Shown here one piece after another: positions 63,756-64,000 of a DNA stretch of 64,000 bases. How positions within the stretch are numbered: position 1 is the stretch's first letter; each line of letters begins with the position of its first letter. The position numbers and the translations under genes are program-made. Source of the stretch: AP-15 sp963747735 (GTDB taxonomy: Bacteria > Pseudomonadota > Alphaproteobacteria > ATCC43930 > CGMCC-115725); the NCBI GenBank assembly GCA_963747735.1, contig CAVVGE010000021.1, positions 1-64,000 on the forward strand, read 5' to 3'. The notes under the pieces are model-generated. The model was not told where the DNA came from and did no database searches. It worked only from the letters and a program-made list of their open reading frames with translations.

Positions 63756-64000
63756 ATGGAGCGCCGACCCGCCGCGCCGCGGCGATGGGATGTGGAAGCC
63801 GATGTCGTAATTGTCGGGTTTGGTGCCGCAGGGGTGGCCGCCTCGGTCACCGCTCACGATTTGGGCGCCGAGGTGCTGATCCTCGAAAAAGCGCCCGAAG
63901 GCGAGCATGGCGGCAACACCAGGGTGGCGGGGCAGGGGTATCTCAACACCGCCTCGCCCGCGGACGCCGCGGCGTATCTGACCGCACTCTGCGGCCCCTA
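63756..64000 (+). CDS. FAD-dependent oxidoreductase (fumarate reductase/succinate dehydrogenase flavoprotein-like), 5' part
   Basis: 81 codons before the window ends. MERRPAAPRRWDVEADVVIVGFGAAGVAASV is a Rossmann FAD-binding start (GxGxxG), then LGAEVLILEKAPEGEHGGNTRVAGQG (the GGNTxxAGG region of the fumarate reductase/3-ketosteroid dehydrogenase family). Start at 63756 is the first ATG before this block. Substrate unknown; the rest is outside the window. Confidence 0.85.
   Translation, partial: MERRPAAPRRWDVEADVVIVGFGAAGVAASVTAHDLGAEVLILEKAPEGEHGGNTRVAGQGYLNTASPADAAAYLTALCGP

Noticed and set aside
1..64000. tRNA, rRNA and riboswitches
   Set aside because: Read through for cloverleaf T-arm motifs, rRNA blocks and common riboswitch cores by eye; none was convincing apart from the SRP RNA.

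Overview
This is about 64 kb of GC-rich bacterial chromosome, very probably from an alphaproteobacterium. Four things point that way. The 4.5S SRP RNA–dnaX–ybaB–recR order is classical. The intergenic spaces carry alphaproteobacterial-style palindromic repeats. There is a form I carbon monoxide dehydrogenase operon in the order coxM-coxS-coxL. The many catabolic oxidoreductases, thioesterases and hydantoinase-like genes suit a soil or aquatic heterotroph. No rRNA, tRNA or CRISPR array was seen.

Layout. 1–3 kb: a partial acyl-CoA dehydrogenase, a hydantoinase/oxoprolinase-type protein and a double-hotdog thioesterase. 3.2–8.5 kb: a short-chain dehydrogenase, then a translationally coupled cluster of type III polyketide synthase, isoprenylcysteine-type methyltransferase, DHA2 exporter and cytochrome P450, which looks like a small biosynthetic locus. 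8.6–12.7 kb: a secreted PEBP-like protein, a methyltransferase, a luciferase-like oxidoreductase and secreted proteins of unknown role. 12.9–16 kb: the SRP RNA and DNA-maintenance block (dnaX, ybaB, recR). 16–24.5 kb: 2-hydroxyacid dehydrogenases, a PIN-domain toxin with an unusual partner, an aminotransferase, a Met-rich Spy-like protein, methylaspartate ammonia-lyase, a cupin and a hydrolase.

24.5–29 kb is an accessory, decayed stretch of lower GC. It holds an IS-end remnant, a broken small gene, a compact promoter/small-ORF/terminator unit, a degraded serine recombinase, a glutamine synthetase-like gene and an IS110-family transposase broken by a palindromic repeat and by a 20-bp tandem expansion. 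29–44 kb mixes DoxX, an M4 protealysin-like peptidase, a second Spy-like protein, a second HyuA-type protein, a fossil of an fdsG-like gene, a tyrosinase, a TPR/aspartyl protease, a metallo-beta-lactamase-fold protein, a VapBC pair and a malate/lactate dehydrogenase.

44.3–52 kb holds two very large tandem paralogues (1127 and 1333 aa). Each has a beta-helix-like N-terminal half and RTX-type calcium-binding modules, and each is preceded by a near-identical sigma70-type promoter. 52–64 kb carries a VOC protein, a repeat-built coiled-coil protein, a xanthine dehydrogenase-family large subunit, a fossil of a second coxL C-terminus next to a BrnT/XRE toxin-antitoxin pair and two unknown genes, then coxL-coxS-coxM, an HD-type protein and the start of a flavoprotein.

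One feature affects the whole annotation. About a dozen otherwise normal genes carry one-base frame breaks. That density suggests residual assembly error at least as much as real gene decay. Where I could, I give the coordinates of the reconstructed gene and say where the frame breaks.
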